Below, one piece after another: positions 1-13,352 of a DNA stretch of 64,000 bases (positions within the stretch are counted from its first letter, which is position 1; the number at the start of each line of letters is the position of its first letter). The stretch comes from Mansonella perstans (taxonomy: Eukaryota; Nematoda; Chromadorea; Rhabditida; Onchocercidae): contig JBAMDO010000069.1 of the NCBI GenBank assembly GCA_037074765.1, forward strand, positions 62,001 through 126,000, read 5' to 3'. Below the pieces are notes generated by a model. That model had not been told where the DNA came from. It saw only the letters and a list, made by a program, of their open reading frames with translations, and searched no databases. Position numbers and translations under genes: made by a program.

Positions 1-20
1 AATAATTTTCGAAACAAAAA

Positions 21-2298
21 TCATGAGTTTTGTATGAGGCACAAATCCAAATGAAAGTTGATAGTATTTTCTGGAACAGAAGCATCACATACTGGACATG
101 GCAAGCAAACGATTATATCACTGTCAACTGATTCGATATTTTCATCAGCTGATCTGCTACTACTTTTCCAAGTCTTCTCTTTCACTGGCAATCCAGAGTC
201 ATTTTTTGGCATCGCTGCTGTATCCACCTCCTCTTTAGCTGTTGAAACTATTTCCTGTACACTTAATTCATTTTTAGCGTAACAGTTTCCAGCATTTTCG
301 AGTTTCATCCCATTACTGTTTCCAGGTCTTTGTATATTAAGATTAGAACCTATGACATCATCTAAAGATGACGATTGATGACCCAAAACATGACCTATCC
401 CAGGGAAATATCCATTCAAAGATGATTGTCGTGTCCGAGATTTACAATTTGACACTTCGGATATCTTCTTTTTTTTGTCGTAAGCTTCCGGTTCTTTGAC
501 TTTAATAAAGTTACCTGCAAATAATTATTGATACTAGCTACACCTTCATATTAAAAAAAACTTGTTATACACCAAGCACTTCAATCTACCTCCACAAGTC
601 ATCTGATGTTCCTTCCACCAAAAATCATTCTTTCCTGGAGCACGATTCATTGATCGCTTCACCCAACCATAAAATGGAGGACGCATCCTGAAGAAACATA
701 TGCAACGCACATATCATTTTCATCAGTGCTTTCGTTCCATTTATATTACATAAAATTCAACGAAAATATTAATTACCACCATTACCATTACTATTATTAC
801 TATTACTATTACTATTAATAGCAATGCATCCAAAAATACAACTACAATTACAACTGCAATTACAACTGCAACTATAACTACAATTACAACTACAATCTCA
901 ATTACAACTGCAGCTACAACTACAGCTACAGTTATTACTATCAACACAACTACTGTTGTTTCAAATGTACGCATAATTTAATTTAATGGGCCAATACTTT
1001 CATTCACTGAAATATTATTAGACAAACTGAAGTTACATTCTTAAAATCGAATGCATGTGTAATGAAAGTCTTAATAAATCGCAACCGGTAAAACAACTAG
1101 TGAAAGTCTTAACAATAAAATATTTAAAATTATGAAAGTCCTAATAACCGGCAAACTAATTTACCGGCAAGGTCCAGTGCATCTCCACCAGTGTTTTTGG
1201 TGATACGTCACTTCATTATGAAAATTGTGATAAATAGTGATATTTGTCCCTGCTCTCATGTTAATACGACGCATATGGAATTGAAACATTGGTCCATGTC
1301 CGTCACGATCTCTATAATAAACAGATATCTAATATTAGAACAGTTATATACAATACTAGGTATACATATGATACTAAAATTGGTGATAAAGTAATGTGAA
1401 AAACAATAACAATAGAGCGCGAAAATTCTTAGAGCTATAAACTATAAAATTATGCCAAAATTTTAATTCTGCAAATATTCAGTTTTAATGAAAAATTATT
1501 ACACAACACCGTTGGAGAGAAATAAAAAGCATGGATCATCTCGTGCAGCAATGTTTCCACCATGTCTTTTCGTGGTCGATACTGCAGAAGTGGCTTACTG
1601 AGTCGGATGGAACAAAATCTACCTTTACTTTCAAAACTACATAAACCTGCACATCTGTAAATAGACTTTTCATTATTTTCAAAAATTATCATTAAGATTT
1701 CCAATACAATACATCCTGTCAAAAGAAATACGCAGTACAAGGAAAAAATAGGATTTCCCAATCGCAGAAGAATCTAAAGGTCTCCAGCGCTGTGAAAAGA
1801 TAAATCTTCAGGCCTAATTTCAACTAGAAACTTTAAATGGAAGCTTACGAGGTCATTCGAGAACTCCATTTCACTTCACATGCAGCCAGTCTTCCACTGA
1901 AAAAAGTATCATCATATTGCAGGAAAAGCGCATGCAAATCTGGAGTTGGGTCGATTGTTTCCCAAATGGGATCCACCAAATTAAGTTGAGTTGTTCTGTC
2001 AGATGATGAGCTGGATGAAGTTGCCTAAATTGGAGATGTATTGATAGATGAGTTGGATGTTGAGGTTGCCTAAACTTCGAAAACTTTTATAACTACCAAA
2101 ATTCTATGGATAAAAGATAGTTCATTCACGAACTTAATACCGTATTAATCCAATTCCATGTGTCGAATACTATTTGAACCTGAATATGTAATACTAAAGA
2201 TTTACCCCTGTAAAACTGTATCGCTTCTTCTTAGATGGTGTGTCTCTAAATGTATCCACACATTGTAGATCTTTCAATCCAAATACCTTCTTGCTCAT
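21..2298 (-). CDS. dvc-1: SPRTN/DVC-1 DNA-dependent metalloprotease, six exons
   Basis: Nuclear protease that degrades proteins crosslinked to DNA at stalled replication forks. Exons, in coding order on the minus strand: 2206-2298, 1849-2024, 1505-1654, 1165-1311, 590-687, 21-514. All joins keep phase and give 385 residues. Seen: an SprT N-terminal stretch (DLHALFLQYDDTFFSGRL), the zinc protease motif HEMIH at about residues 127-131 with a third ligand His at about 145 (DGHGP), and the WWRC...GPC and VKRSMNRAP...W segments typical of SPRTN. The C-terminus has a PIP box (251-258) fused to an SHP box (258-266) and a UBZ4 zinc finger with C361, C364, H376 and C380. The start Met is inferred from phase: exon 1 is 31 codons and joins exon 2 in phase 0. 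It is head-to-head with COG7. The family call is firm; the first exon is less certain. Confidence 0.93.
381..428 (-). other. Overlapping PIP box and SHP box in SPRTN
   Basis: Codons 251-266 read QSSLNGYFPGIGHVLG. The first eight residues fit the PCNA-binding PIP consensus Q-x-x-L-x-x-Y-F. The last nine fit the p97/VCP-binding SHP pattern F-x-G-x-G-x-x-L-G. Phe258 belongs to both. In human SPRTN the two motifs are separated by dozens of residues. Confidence 0.75.
770..965. repeat. Degenerate triplet/hexamer tract in SPRTN intron
   Basis: The tract first reads ATTACTATT-like, then passes into repeated units such as CAATTACAACTGCAA and ACAACTACA. It lies in the SPRTN intron 688-1164. It is open on the minus strand as a Val/Ile-rich frame, which is a composition artefact and not a gene. 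Confidence 0.7.
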
Positions 2299-3782
2299 AG
2301 TACCTCAAAGAAAATTAAAGCTTGAAGCATCCAGGTAAGTAAATTAGCATTTGTCGCACAACTTAGTCATAAGATGATGATTATAAAATTGCCAAATCCA
2401 TGTCCTGCATCCAATTGCTAAGGTAAAAGACAGCGATCAGAAGTGACACAAAATAAAACCGACAAAATCTACAAGCAGAAATCAACTTCATCATTTATTA
2501 TTTAAGCACTAATTTTTTAAAATTTTTCGCTATCAAATTCCCGACTGTTTTTTCAACTATATTTCTGGAACTTTTACTACTGCTGTTCGCATCTTATAAC
2601 CATTCTTGATTGTACTACCTAAAATCGCATCATTTTATGTTTACCTCTGTATTTCCAAACTTCAAAAGCCGTATTTATTAAAACAAGAAGTTGACTGCTG
2701 GGAAAGATTGCATATGATATTCAAGAGAAAAAGAGAAAAATAGTTTTTACAGAATAAACTATGAAATAATTAAGAAATAATGAAATATCATACGTTTAAT
2801 GAAGTCAAAAAAAAGAAAGAAAAATACAAATAATCAATGCTTCTGATAGCATTGATTTTGAGAATGCTAAAAAGAAAGCCAATGCAAAAAAAATAAATCA
2901 AGCAGATGTATGGAAAAACTACCTTTCTACCTTGCCAAATACGCTCTTATGCATTCATCAGGTCTCTCAAAAAAATATAAAACGACAAGAAATGACCCAT
3001 ATGACTTTATGATCCATACAGATAGCAATTTACAAGAAAAAACAAGTGTTAATCAAATTAGTAAGGAAGATCTAGCAAAATTCTATAGACATCAAAAATG
3101 CTAACTGTGCCAGCACTAAAAATTTTTGAATGCACATGCTTAAACTGAATTATTCGCCAATTCAGCTCAGTATTAAGCATTAAGCATAGAGAGAAACAGA
3201 AGGAAATTTAAAGATTTCGCTGATAGACAGAATCTTGTATTGGATCGAATAGCGCTGATAAAATATCACGTTTATTCTGAACGTCCTGAAATATGATTGA
3301 ATGATCTTTTTGAAAATTCCGAAATTATTTACATTTTGACGATGTACACAAATTGCTGAGATCCGAAAAATCAGATGACAAATCAGTATGAATGAGAATA
3401 ACTGAGGGTTTTTTCATATTTCAACCTGAAAGTCACATTGTCCATTCTTTGCCCATTTTATAAAAAATGACTGAGTGAAACATTTACAAACAAAACAAAT
3501 AATAAATCAGGTGATAAATCAGTATAATTGGGGATAATTAAGGATTTTTTCATATTTTAACCTGAAAGTCCCATTGTCCATTCACTGTCCATTTTGCAAA
3601 CATTGACCAAGTGAAATATATGCAAACAAACAAACTGCCATGATTCGGAATCCTTTTCGAAAATCCGCCTATCAAAAAATAACAATAAAATCCCCGATTC
3701 CGTTATGAAAATCTTAAGAATCATAACTTAATTCGTTATATGTGTAGCACTGGGCGATTATGGGGACAATAATTTGTTAACG
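2299..3782. other. Intergenic region between divergent SPRTN and COG7
   Basis: About 1.5 kb that should hold the promoters of both divergent genes. It is AT-rich. A 64-codon open frame at 2910-3104 has no recognisable family and no clear exon partners. The only structure seen is the tandem duplication at 3370-3635. No promoter motif could be assigned with confidence. Confidence 0.5.
3370..3635. repeat. Divergent tandem duplication, about 130 bp x2
   Basis: 3370-3500 and 3506-3635 align by eye: both run TCAG(A/G)TGA(C/T)A AATCAGTAT, then a TTTTTTCATATTT block, then CCTGAAAGTC(A/C)CATTGTCCATTC, then a GTGAAA...CAAACAAA block. The copies differ at many positions, so the duplication is old. Confidence 0.75.
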
Positions 3783-6700
3783 ATGTCAAAGGTATGCTTT
3801 ACAGGTGCTTTTTTAATTAATTTGAGAAAAAACATTAACTTTGAGAAAAGAGGTATGATAAAATTGTATTGTTTAGACGAAAGTTGTTTTAATGAAATCA
3901 AAAAAAAAGAAAAGTTAATGCTTAAAAATACCTGTCTTAATATAATTGTTAGTTATATTGGAGAATTTCAATTGCGAAGTTTAAAAATAAAAGAGTAAGA
4001 CAAAATTAAGAGTGACGAAAACTGATTGCTATGCAAATTTCTTAGATATCAAAGTTTTAAATCGAAATTTAGTTTTTTTCTTTGCAACAAACAGCAAATC
4101 AGCTGTTCGTTCACATCTTTGTAACATTGTTCATAATATACTTCAGAATTTTTTCAGATCGACATTCCAACTTTTCCGGAACACTGGAGCACAGCTAGCT
4201 TGCTGGATTGGATCAATTCCAGAGATGAGCCAATTGAGGTGATTATTTTAACATATCATATTTGTTGATTGTTTTGCATACTTCTGTCAGACTTAGGTTT
4301 CAGTCATTATTCATCACTTCTACATACTATTTATTTATTCGTCTATCTTGACTATTTCTCATTTATTTTTCTAGACTGATAATTATCTGTTTGATCACTT
4401 AGTGCATTTCATGTATTAATACAGCTTATTATTTTAACAACCGGATAATGAGGTAGCTCCATGTGTACATATCAGTTTATCAGTTTGACTTTTAGATTCT
4501 CCTAGAAGCAGTTGAAGCAGAAATTAGCGAAGCAGAAAGTTCATTGGTGGCGATGAGAGAAGAGTTTGAACAAGCCAAATAGTACTTCTTAAAAAATATC
4601 AATCTAAATGCTCGTCAATCGTCAAGTTCTTCATTACTTAAATATTGTATAAATACTAAATAGTTGCAAATCATCGTCTATTCTCTGTATTTTATTTTCT
4701 CGTTCAACTACTAAAGAATAGTTTTTTCTATATCGAAAAATTTATCGTTATGTTTAAATTTATCATTATTGAAGTGACGAGAGCAATTTGAAAGAATGTG
4801 CTAAATCTTGCGCGGAACTTCATGAAAGACTAAAAATGGTGGTAGATACACATGCCAAGGAACAAATTGCCAATGAATTTGATGCCATTGCGATATATGA
4901 TAAAGCCGATAGACGTGCAAGTGATCTTATCAAAATTTTGATGGTTAGTGGAAAACGCAAAATTCTCCCATTGTAGAATACTATTGTTTTAAATTAAATA
5001 GCGCCCAAATGCTGCTTTTAAAGGGCAAGTATAGGATGTTTTAGATGAACAAATAAATGATATTGCAAATGATTGAATTTGGATTCATTAGGAAAATTGA
5101 GTTTGAATTAATTAAAAAATCAATTGAAAAGTCCTTTAAAGACAAGCTAAACAAGAATCGAGTCAGATTCAAGAAAGAATTTTGTTTTATGTTGATAATT
5201 TATTTCGAATAAATTCTCTCTTCTTGATTTCTTTCTTTTTCTCTTCTCGCTCTCTCAAAAAAGAAAAACAAATTTTTCCCCGGTAAAATTTATGGATGAG
5301 ACGTGGGTTGTTGTATATCATTTATTACAGGCTCGTAAGTTGTGGAAGGAAAATGTTATCGTTATTGAAAATTTGGATGGAAATGAACCAGCACCGGAAA
5401 ATGTTGTTGTCAATTTACAAAAAGCATATGAATCTCTCTCTGAGGTTGTGAAATAGATTTTGAATAGTTTTCCAATTTTTAAATTATTATTAGTAATCTT
5501 AAAATTGTGCAAGTAATGAAAAAACAAAGCAATCAGTAGTAAGTGTTTCATCTGGTGGGTGATTTCAGTTTCTTGATGTTCCGGAACGGGCAGATTTTTT
5601 GGAGAAGGTAAAAGACGTTTTCTTAAGTTGGTACTCGACGCGTATTGTGTTAGCAATACAATCAGAAACACCGGTGGATGAGCTTTTGCCTATCAAACAA
5701 AAATATGAAATGTTACGAAGAATTGACGGTTTTTTAACTTTTTTTTTTTTTCTTTTTTTTTTTGGAAATTTTCACCGAATTTGATGTTTCTTGAGAAAGT
5801 ATAAAGCTTGGATTAGCAACTATTCAATCACTGCAAACAATGCTGCTTGTAAAACTTGAGAAGTTTTGATTAATTTCAGATTTTAATGATGTTATAAGGC
5901 ACTACGTGGAAAGTGAGAATAAATTCAGTTTTCATACGACTAATAACTTATCCGATTTATTCATGGATACTCGTGATGTCATTATTTCAAATTATAAACG
6001 GCTAATGGATAAGTAAGTTCTCCTCAGGAAGCAGATATTTTAGTGTAATTTCTTGTTGGTTTTTATGTGACGAGAAATTGACATTAATATGAAGCGAATG
6101 ATGTATTCATTTTTTCTGTTTGTATTTGAATGTTCAATTGTAGAATATTGATGAAATCTTTCCATTAATCATATATTTACAAAAATTAATGTACTTTTCA
6201 AATGAACTTGAATAACCTTTATGAAAATCATAATGATGTAGAAAGATTAAGGTTAAAATTTCTTTGGAAATTCTAGGAATTCAATGAACTTTTTAGATGG
6301 GTGGAAAAAGTTCTGGATGCTCCAGATGTTTTCTTGTCAAATACATTTACTGATCTTGTCCTAATGCGGGAAAAAGAGATCATGGATGCATGCATAGATA
6401 CAATTGGAAAAACTTTAGAAGATGATCCATCTGGCTCGCAAACACTCAAAATGATTTCGCATTTCAGATCAGTCAGTGTTGTTGTTATTGAAATTAATAA
6501 AATTTGCTTCTTTGTTTCTTCTTTTTCTTTCATTTTTAATCAATTTTTCCAAACTAGGCTATTATTTTCTAATATACTTTTCGAGTAAACTGTCTTTTTT
6601 AATATGTAGTTAACCAATTTATCAATAATTATAATCAATATAACCAATAATTAAGCAATTTATCCAAAATTTAACAAACTCCCAATAATTGCTAATACTT

Positions 6701-9700
6701 CCACTGCTACTCAAAAACATGCTTGATCATGATATTAGTGCAAATTTCAGGTCATTTCGCTGTACATGTCACATCCTGATGATGACAAATCCGTAGCAAA
6801 ATGCATTACACAATTTGGTGAACTTCTACTATTCTCTACGGCGGGTGAATATACGAAGCTGGCGACATCATTCTTGGCCAACTGTTCGAATATTTCAGTC
6901 GTTTGTTATTTATTTATTGACTAACTGCTTAATTTAAAATCAGGAAAGAATCGATGTTTTTTGCGATTTCAATTAAGAATCGATTCTGCCTTTTTCATTA
7001 TCAGAAAGTTTTTCTTTCATTTCATTATAAAACATAATTTTCAAATATTACAGAGAAAAATTAAAACTACAGTAATCTTATTGATGATTTTTAGGATTCG
7101 ACACATACGTTTGCATGCTTGGAGCAGCTTTCTAATAGACTATCACAGCTTATACAGGAATGTAATTATTTGTTACAAATGGCCAAAGAAACATTTGGCA
7201 ATATTGCAATTATTTTTTTGGTGCCTGCATTTCGGGTTAGTATTAATGTATGAAGTATCCAGAGGTTATTTAATAAGTTATTTAATTAAGCAGTTATTCA
7301 ATTCTTGTAGAATATGTAAATAGTAACATATGTTAAATGTACATGGGTTCTTTTTTATATGCATATAAATAACTTGATGTTTATATTGTTGTTTATAATC
7401 CATTTGAACAACTTCTTCATCCCTTTAACAAACGAAAAATATCTAGAGTGCGCGGCACTGTCTCCCGCTTCCTTCGGTCACTTTACTGTTTTCCCATCTA
7501 TCTCATAAAATTTTCCCTCGGATGGAGGAAATTTTATATTAGTTTTTGCATCACTCTAATACTCTGATAAAGTGTTAATTATTAATTATTATAAAGTGTT
7601 AATTGTTAATTATTAAAACATTAGTCTGGTGAGTTGTTGCAGACGATGTATGAAAATGTAATAACAATGTTGGATAAGTTTTATAAAACGCATATGAATA
7701 AGAGTAATGTGAAAGAAACAGATATTTTGCGTTTGGTGAGCACATCAGGTTTGTGATATATCATTTTGACATTTTGATGAATTAAATTATAATCAACACC
7801 ATTATCATCATTTTTTAATGATAATTTTGATTGCTTATTTTTTTTCATCTTAACTAATTGATTTTGTTTTGTAATTCCAATAAGTTCCCTAAATATGTTA
7901 TCATGTAAAAAGAAATCTTTCCAAGTTTTGAATTAACAGAAAATTTCAAAACAATGACTTTTGCAGGACAGCTTTTGACATGGATTAATAATGATAAGCA
8001 GCGATTGAAGGATATGTTCGAACAACTGGGAACCCCTGATACAGATCCTGCTCTCAGTAGTTTATCAAAGAAGTTATCCATTGAGATTTCAAATTTTCAA
8101 AGTAAATCCTCCGGTTAGTTCATATACTTTTAATCATCCAGTTAGTTCATGTACTAAATCATTCGATTATTTCATATACTACTACTCAATTACATTATGA
8201 AAAATCATAATCGTAATATGGCAGAATTTGAGGAGCTTCGAAAAATCTAATTTTCATAACAAACAACAGCTTCTTTTTTTTTTTTTTTTTTTTTAACGGA
8301 GACATCGTTCAAAGCTAGTAGTAAATGATGGATCTCATTCATTAAGAACTATCTAATATGCTAAATGCAGTCAGTGCTGTTTAGATGCAATTCAGTTTTA
8401 GTTTATAATAAACTAGGTTATTATGATAAACTTATGATGAACTAGCTTAAGATTAAATTTAAGCAGAACTCTGAGACATTCTTAATTCCATATAACAGCT
8501 GAATTTTATTTCCAGCTAAAGGTGAATGTGATATTAGCTTAGCAAAGGCGCGTGCTGAAGTGCGGAAAATGAACAAAAGATTTATTGCGCGTACGGTTGA
8601 AGTGCTTTCATGTACGCTCGTTTCAGATATGGAAAATGGTCTGAGGAACATTGTAAATTTAGCTTTTTTTTTGCTTGCAACTTTCGGATTAATTCCACTG
8701 AGTAGCGTACATTGCGCATTCCGTTACAATCAGTGATTGGAAAACAGCGTTAAAAATTTTATCTGAAATTTTTAAAAGTTAAAATTTTTATGGAACATTT
8801 CCATTTCAACCACTATTTCCACTATTTTGATTGCTGTTATTTGTAGATTTTTCTGATTGCAGATATCAGATAAAAGTACCGAGAACACAGTGAAAATACA
8901 GGAAAACACAAAAGTACCATCTTTTAGTACTTCACCTAACGAATTTGTAACAGCATCTGGTGTAGCACTGCTTTCCTTAGCTCATCAGCTTTCTGCCTAT
9001 TCGCAGGATAGCAATATGGCTTCAGCTATTATGTTTGCTGCAAAATTAGAAACGATAGGTAGGTGCTACATTTTGAGGAAACTGCAGTAAAAGAAGTATT
9101 CAGCTGCAGCTTGGAGAATGAGGATGGTCTAGTTCTCTAATTGAATGTAGTAATGGTCATTAATTTGCTGTTTAATCATTTGTACTAAGTAAAATGCTTT
9201 GTGAAAAAATTAAAAAATGAAGAGAAATGCGGGAAAAAAGAAAAAGAAAAAAAAGCTTGAAAATGTCCTTAATGAATATCTCAGTCCCATAGCTTATGGC
9301 TTCCTCCGCAAGGATCATTTCAATGGATTTTTTCTTCGTTGACTCTGAAAGAGAAGTATTCGTCATCAAGTTGCTTCATTAAAAAATTAAATTAGACAAA
9401 TAATACTGCACTTGGCATTTTTCTGAAGATCGTTGAATATACATCTATTTGCGCATTATCTAACTGTTGTCAGTTTTGCAGTAGATGTTAGCTTTCATAG
9501 AGAGAAGCATTATTGCTATCACAACTGGAATCTGATTTTTGAAATCTGAATGATTTTATTAGTTCATTTTGAAATTTAAAATTTTAGAAATCGAATTTTA
9601 TGATAGCAGTCGAATTGAAATCTGAATGATTTTGTCAGTTTATTTCGAATTAAAATTTTAAAAATCAAATTTTAGAGTACCATGGTGTTACATTTTTTTT

Positions 9701-10085
9701 CCAGACGATATTCCGTTATGGTGGATTGGTAAATGTGCAGTTGCTGTGCAAGAATGTTTTGTTGATACAGTTGGTGATATTAGCGAATATTCAAGTTCAC
9801 TATGCCGACAACTTTCAGTTGATTATAGTTAGTTTAGTTTCTGGACTTTCTGAATCGTGGAGTGACCCTGGACTTTCCGAATCCGGACTTTCACTTAGTG
9901 ACTTTCTGGACTTTTTGAATCGTTGCTTATATATTTATTTGTTAATAAAAACTTTAATATCTAAATCGAGATTTCGATTTGCAGCATATTTAGCTGATGT
10001 GTGCGAAGATTTGGGAACGACAAAGATAATGGATTTTGCCAATATGCGACAGATATTCTTAAATGCTGGATATCTTGAATCATAG
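3783..10085 (+). CDS. cogc-7: Conserved oligomeric Golgi complex subunit 7 (COG7)
   Basis: Lobe-B subunit of the COG tether, which captures vesicles for retrograde traffic within the Golgi. Exons: 3783-3791, 4158-4238, 4496-4581, 4775-4943, 5331-5444, 5569-5728, 5880-6012, 6297-6471, 6751-6897, 7095-7235, 7643-7748, 7967-8113, 8516-8652, 8863-9058, 9705-9827, 9985-10085. All phases agree and give 674 residues (human COG7 is 770). Seen: an N-terminal HWSTASLLDWINS segment like the family's WINAAF start, heptad-rich helices (EAVEAEISEAESSL), a middle like the human LPIKQKYEM/IDRMPQLLAYYY zone, and a C-terminus (LSAYSQ...DDIPLWWIGKCA...DYTYLADVCEDLG) matching human DNLADNWLGSIA...DIDYLINVMDALG. 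The 9-nt first exon is inferred from a GTATGC donor and phase. It is the weakest part; the rest is well supported. Confidence 0.88.
9530..9680. repeat. Intronic tandem duplication, about 73 bp x2
   Basis: Within the COG7 intron 9059-9704, two diverged copies share GAAATCTGAATGATTTT, then AGTT(C/T)ATTT, then TTAAAATTTTA(G/A)AAATC. A further GGACTTTCTGAATC-like motif recurs about four times at 9840-9925 in the next intron. Neither looks functional. Confidence 0.6.
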
Positions 10086-13000
10086 AATTATTGTATAATC
10101 ATTTTATTAGTTCATTGATTTATTTCTCTATTAAGGTTCACCGTAGGGAATTTTCCAGATGTTCCCATAGTTCTACAATTATGTCCTTAATTGATTGATA
10201 TTGATAATAATGTTTTGGTAGTGTTTGTTATCTATCAATGATTCATCAACTTCAACGGTCGATGGATGTGAAATGGATGTCTAGCTGTCATGTTAAGTTC
10301 TTTACTCCAGCAACCGTAATCGATTTTTCGGAATTTTAATAATTGAATATGTTGCTGGGTAAATATTGAATACAAAAGAAATACTGTCACCATATTAAAT
10401 GATAGACGGTAAAAATGTTTTTTGCGTATTAAATCTTCCTCTTATATCTAATACTACTACTAGTATTGTAATGTAGCTAATACTATAATCAACAAAATGA
10501 GCAAAAGGATGACACAGCTCATCATATTGTTAAATGAGTGATCCGAATGATTGAAGCAGTTTATGAAGGTTTTTTTAATCTCTCCATTTTTTCCCCTCAT
10601 GACCTGATTTTAAATTGATTTCAAAAATGTGTCATCCTTAATATCTAAATTTCCTTTTAGTAAAAAATTCGAAATTGGACCCTTAAATCAGACCTTTTTA
10701 TAAATTTTACTTCATTTGGTTTATCATTTCTAATTCAAATTATTCATTTTATGTCATTTTTCCCATCTTTGGGATTTATTTTTTATTGATTTTCATGATT
10801 TTCATATTCATTACTTTCATTTTTTTTTGGGAATGAATCCAGAATTACATCCAGAACGGAAAAGTGATACTTTTTAGTTTGATGTTTCATATTTCCGAAG
10901 ATTGTTATGACGTGAAACAGCAAATGCTTCGTGCTTAGGGATTTGTAAATTTATTGATATTTGAAATTTCTCACGCTCTTAATATAACCAATTGAATTTG
11001 TTGAGTTTTTATGCACGAATATTTGAAAACAAATGAATATTTGGAGTAAATGATTACTGGAAATTGAATTTAAGTATTTTATATGCTATTGATTGATTGT
11101 AAATGGCCTTCTGCCCCTAGGCTATTATGAGATAACTGTTATGCTCGGATGACGAAGTTTAAAACGAATTCCGATGTCAAAAAAAAGTTTTCAGGAATAA
11201 TGATGGCATTTCCAATTTGCCATTTCCAATTAACATAATTAAGGATACGAATTAAGGGCAAATTAGCGATAATTAAGAATAGGAATATGTAATAATGCTG
11301 AAAGAAACCAAGATAATGGATACAGTGAATCAATGCACTCGTATTAAGCTAAGATCATTTAAGTTAATTTGAATTTTAAAAAATTTCGATTTAATGAAAT
11401 TTTAAGATGTATCATTAAATTGTGGCATTAAATTAATATGCCAACACAAAGTAGTCTTAGTCTTATTCATAGGAATAATGAAATATAAATATAGCTATTA
11501 TAAAATATACGAATTATATAATTTTATCTCATCTCATCCATTCCTCTTTTATACATGATTTACACATTCTCATCCATAATCCAAACTCAGTATTGCGCTT
11601 CCGAATAATCTGCGAGGATGCGATCAAAAAAAAAAAAAAAAAAAACAACCCGCAACCCGCACAGAACAGATAAATCTACTCCGCGAAACTCCACAACAAT
11701 CTCATCTACTGTTCCTTCTTGTAATTGTACATTAATTAGTAGCAGTGTAGATTTGTGCAAACTTGATTTTTGAGTTAAGTTAAGTTAGCTACTCTTCCGG
11801 TGTTTTATTGATATAAGCTTGAAAAGAATTTTTAAACAATTGGAATTTTAATTAATTTTTTTTTAATTAGTAGGAAAGATGAAAAGAGAAATCCTTTGAT
11901 ACTTTGAAAAACTTTGACCAATTAACTCAATTCAGAGATATATCTGAGGGACCACGTAACTAACAATGATTTGGTAATGATAGTTAATTGGTCTAAAATG
12001 AATGTAATTTGATCGTTGGTCGATTTGTTTGCCGTCCACCTCAGCTATTGATTTCCGCGATGGACGTATATACTGCGCATAGAGATATACAGACAGACAG
12101 ACAGACATGGAGAGAGACACACACACACACACATACATACATACATACATACATATAGAGAACCTTCGCGGTAATACATAGCACAGCTGTTTATGCTTTT
12201 CCAATCATCATAATGGTCGAGGATAGAAGAAGTAGTGGTCCCTTGTCATTGCAGGTCGCACGTCTTCTTATTCATCTATTTGGCGACGTGCCATTATTCA
12301 TCCTATAAGAGTGATTCAGGATTTGATTACTTTAATTTATCATTTTAATATATTTAAAGAGGTAAATGCCTTAAGTTAACATATTATAATTTAATAAAAT
12401 TTAGCATTTAATAAAATATTTAATTCTTCATTCTCATTTTCTTTTGTAATTGCTTCCTATTCTTAGCCAAGCAAAGTTAGCAGCCTTATCGCTTCACGTC
12501 AAAAATCTTGTCAGCACTTTCGCTTGGCGTGAATTTGCATCACACGTTAATAGACTTACGGATATGAGACCTCAGAACTTGTATCGTATCCGGTCTAGCC
12601 GGATCCAGTCAGCTGTTTATGGAAGAGATCATGTTGGGTCGTGTTGTACTGTGTAGAACAATTTTAAAAATTACTGTTATTCGGATCGTAAATTTGTGGT
12701 AAAAGCTAATAAGAAATTAATTAGTTAATAAGATGTTGTATATTCTTCATGTGTTTGTTAAATTTTTTTGGTTTCATTTTAGCTATTTCAGTATTCTCTT
12801 ATATTTTTCTCCGTATTCTATAAATTCTAAATTAGGAATTTCCGAATTAAATACAAAAAAAAAAAAAAAAATGAAACAGTAGTTTTTCGTTTCTTTTTCA
12901 CATTTACTAAGTAGGCATTTAATTACTTGCTCAATAATTAAGTGCTTAATTACTTGTTTTTTTCTTCTTCACACTGCCCAATATTGGGCTTAGCTATTGG

Positions 13001-13352
13001 ACCCTAACATCATTCATTCATATTAAATTTTGTAAAACATTATTTATGCAATGTTGCTTGATTAAATTATAAATCTTATTAGTCTTTTGATTTCATTCAG
13101 GCGTTACTTTTAATTTATGTTAAATTATTCCGCTATTGTTATTATTGACTTTTATTAAATAATCAGATTTAATTGCGCTTCAGTTATTCGTTATTTAAAA
13201 TTGATATTATTTACATTCATTCTTTCATACGTTATGCTTTTCAAATTTTGTTTCATTTAATTTACTTATTGAATCGATGACCGTTTCAGGATTTTTGTAT
13301 TTATGCTTACTTTACATCTGCATATTTGCATATTTGTTAATGCATAATCACG
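10086..13352. other. Gene-poor intergenic stretch
   Basis: About 3.3 kb between the COG7 stop and the MTA start. It is AT-rich with homopolymer runs (for example at 11626-11644) and a compound microsatellite at 12089-12156. An open frame at 12450-12656 has no recognisable domain or partner exon. A TTTCAG at about 13289, 64 bases before the MTA ATG, could be a spliced-leader acceptor. Nothing else is supported. Confidence 0.5.
12089..12156. repeat. Compound microsatellite (ACAG)n-(AC)n-(ACAT)n
   Basis: ACAG units run first, then a short GAGAGA bridge, then an AC run, then ACAT units. This is simple-sequence DNA in the intergenic region. Confidence 0.95.

Noticed and set aside
741..974. Val/Ile-rich open frame on the minus strand
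   Set aside because: Produced by the triplet-like tract in the SPRTN intron; no domain and extreme composition.
6961..7323. 120-codon open frame inside COG7
   Set aside because: Out-of-frame shadow across a COG7 intron and the exon at 7095-7235.
11932..12204. Open frame rich in Cys/Val/Tyr over a microsatellite
   Set aside because: It translates the AC/ACAT repeat; nothing outside the repeat looks coding.
12450..12656. 68-codon open frame upstream of MTA
   Set aside because: No recognised family, no conserved neighbour exon, and no clear link to the MTA start; could be part of a 5' UTR but unsupported.
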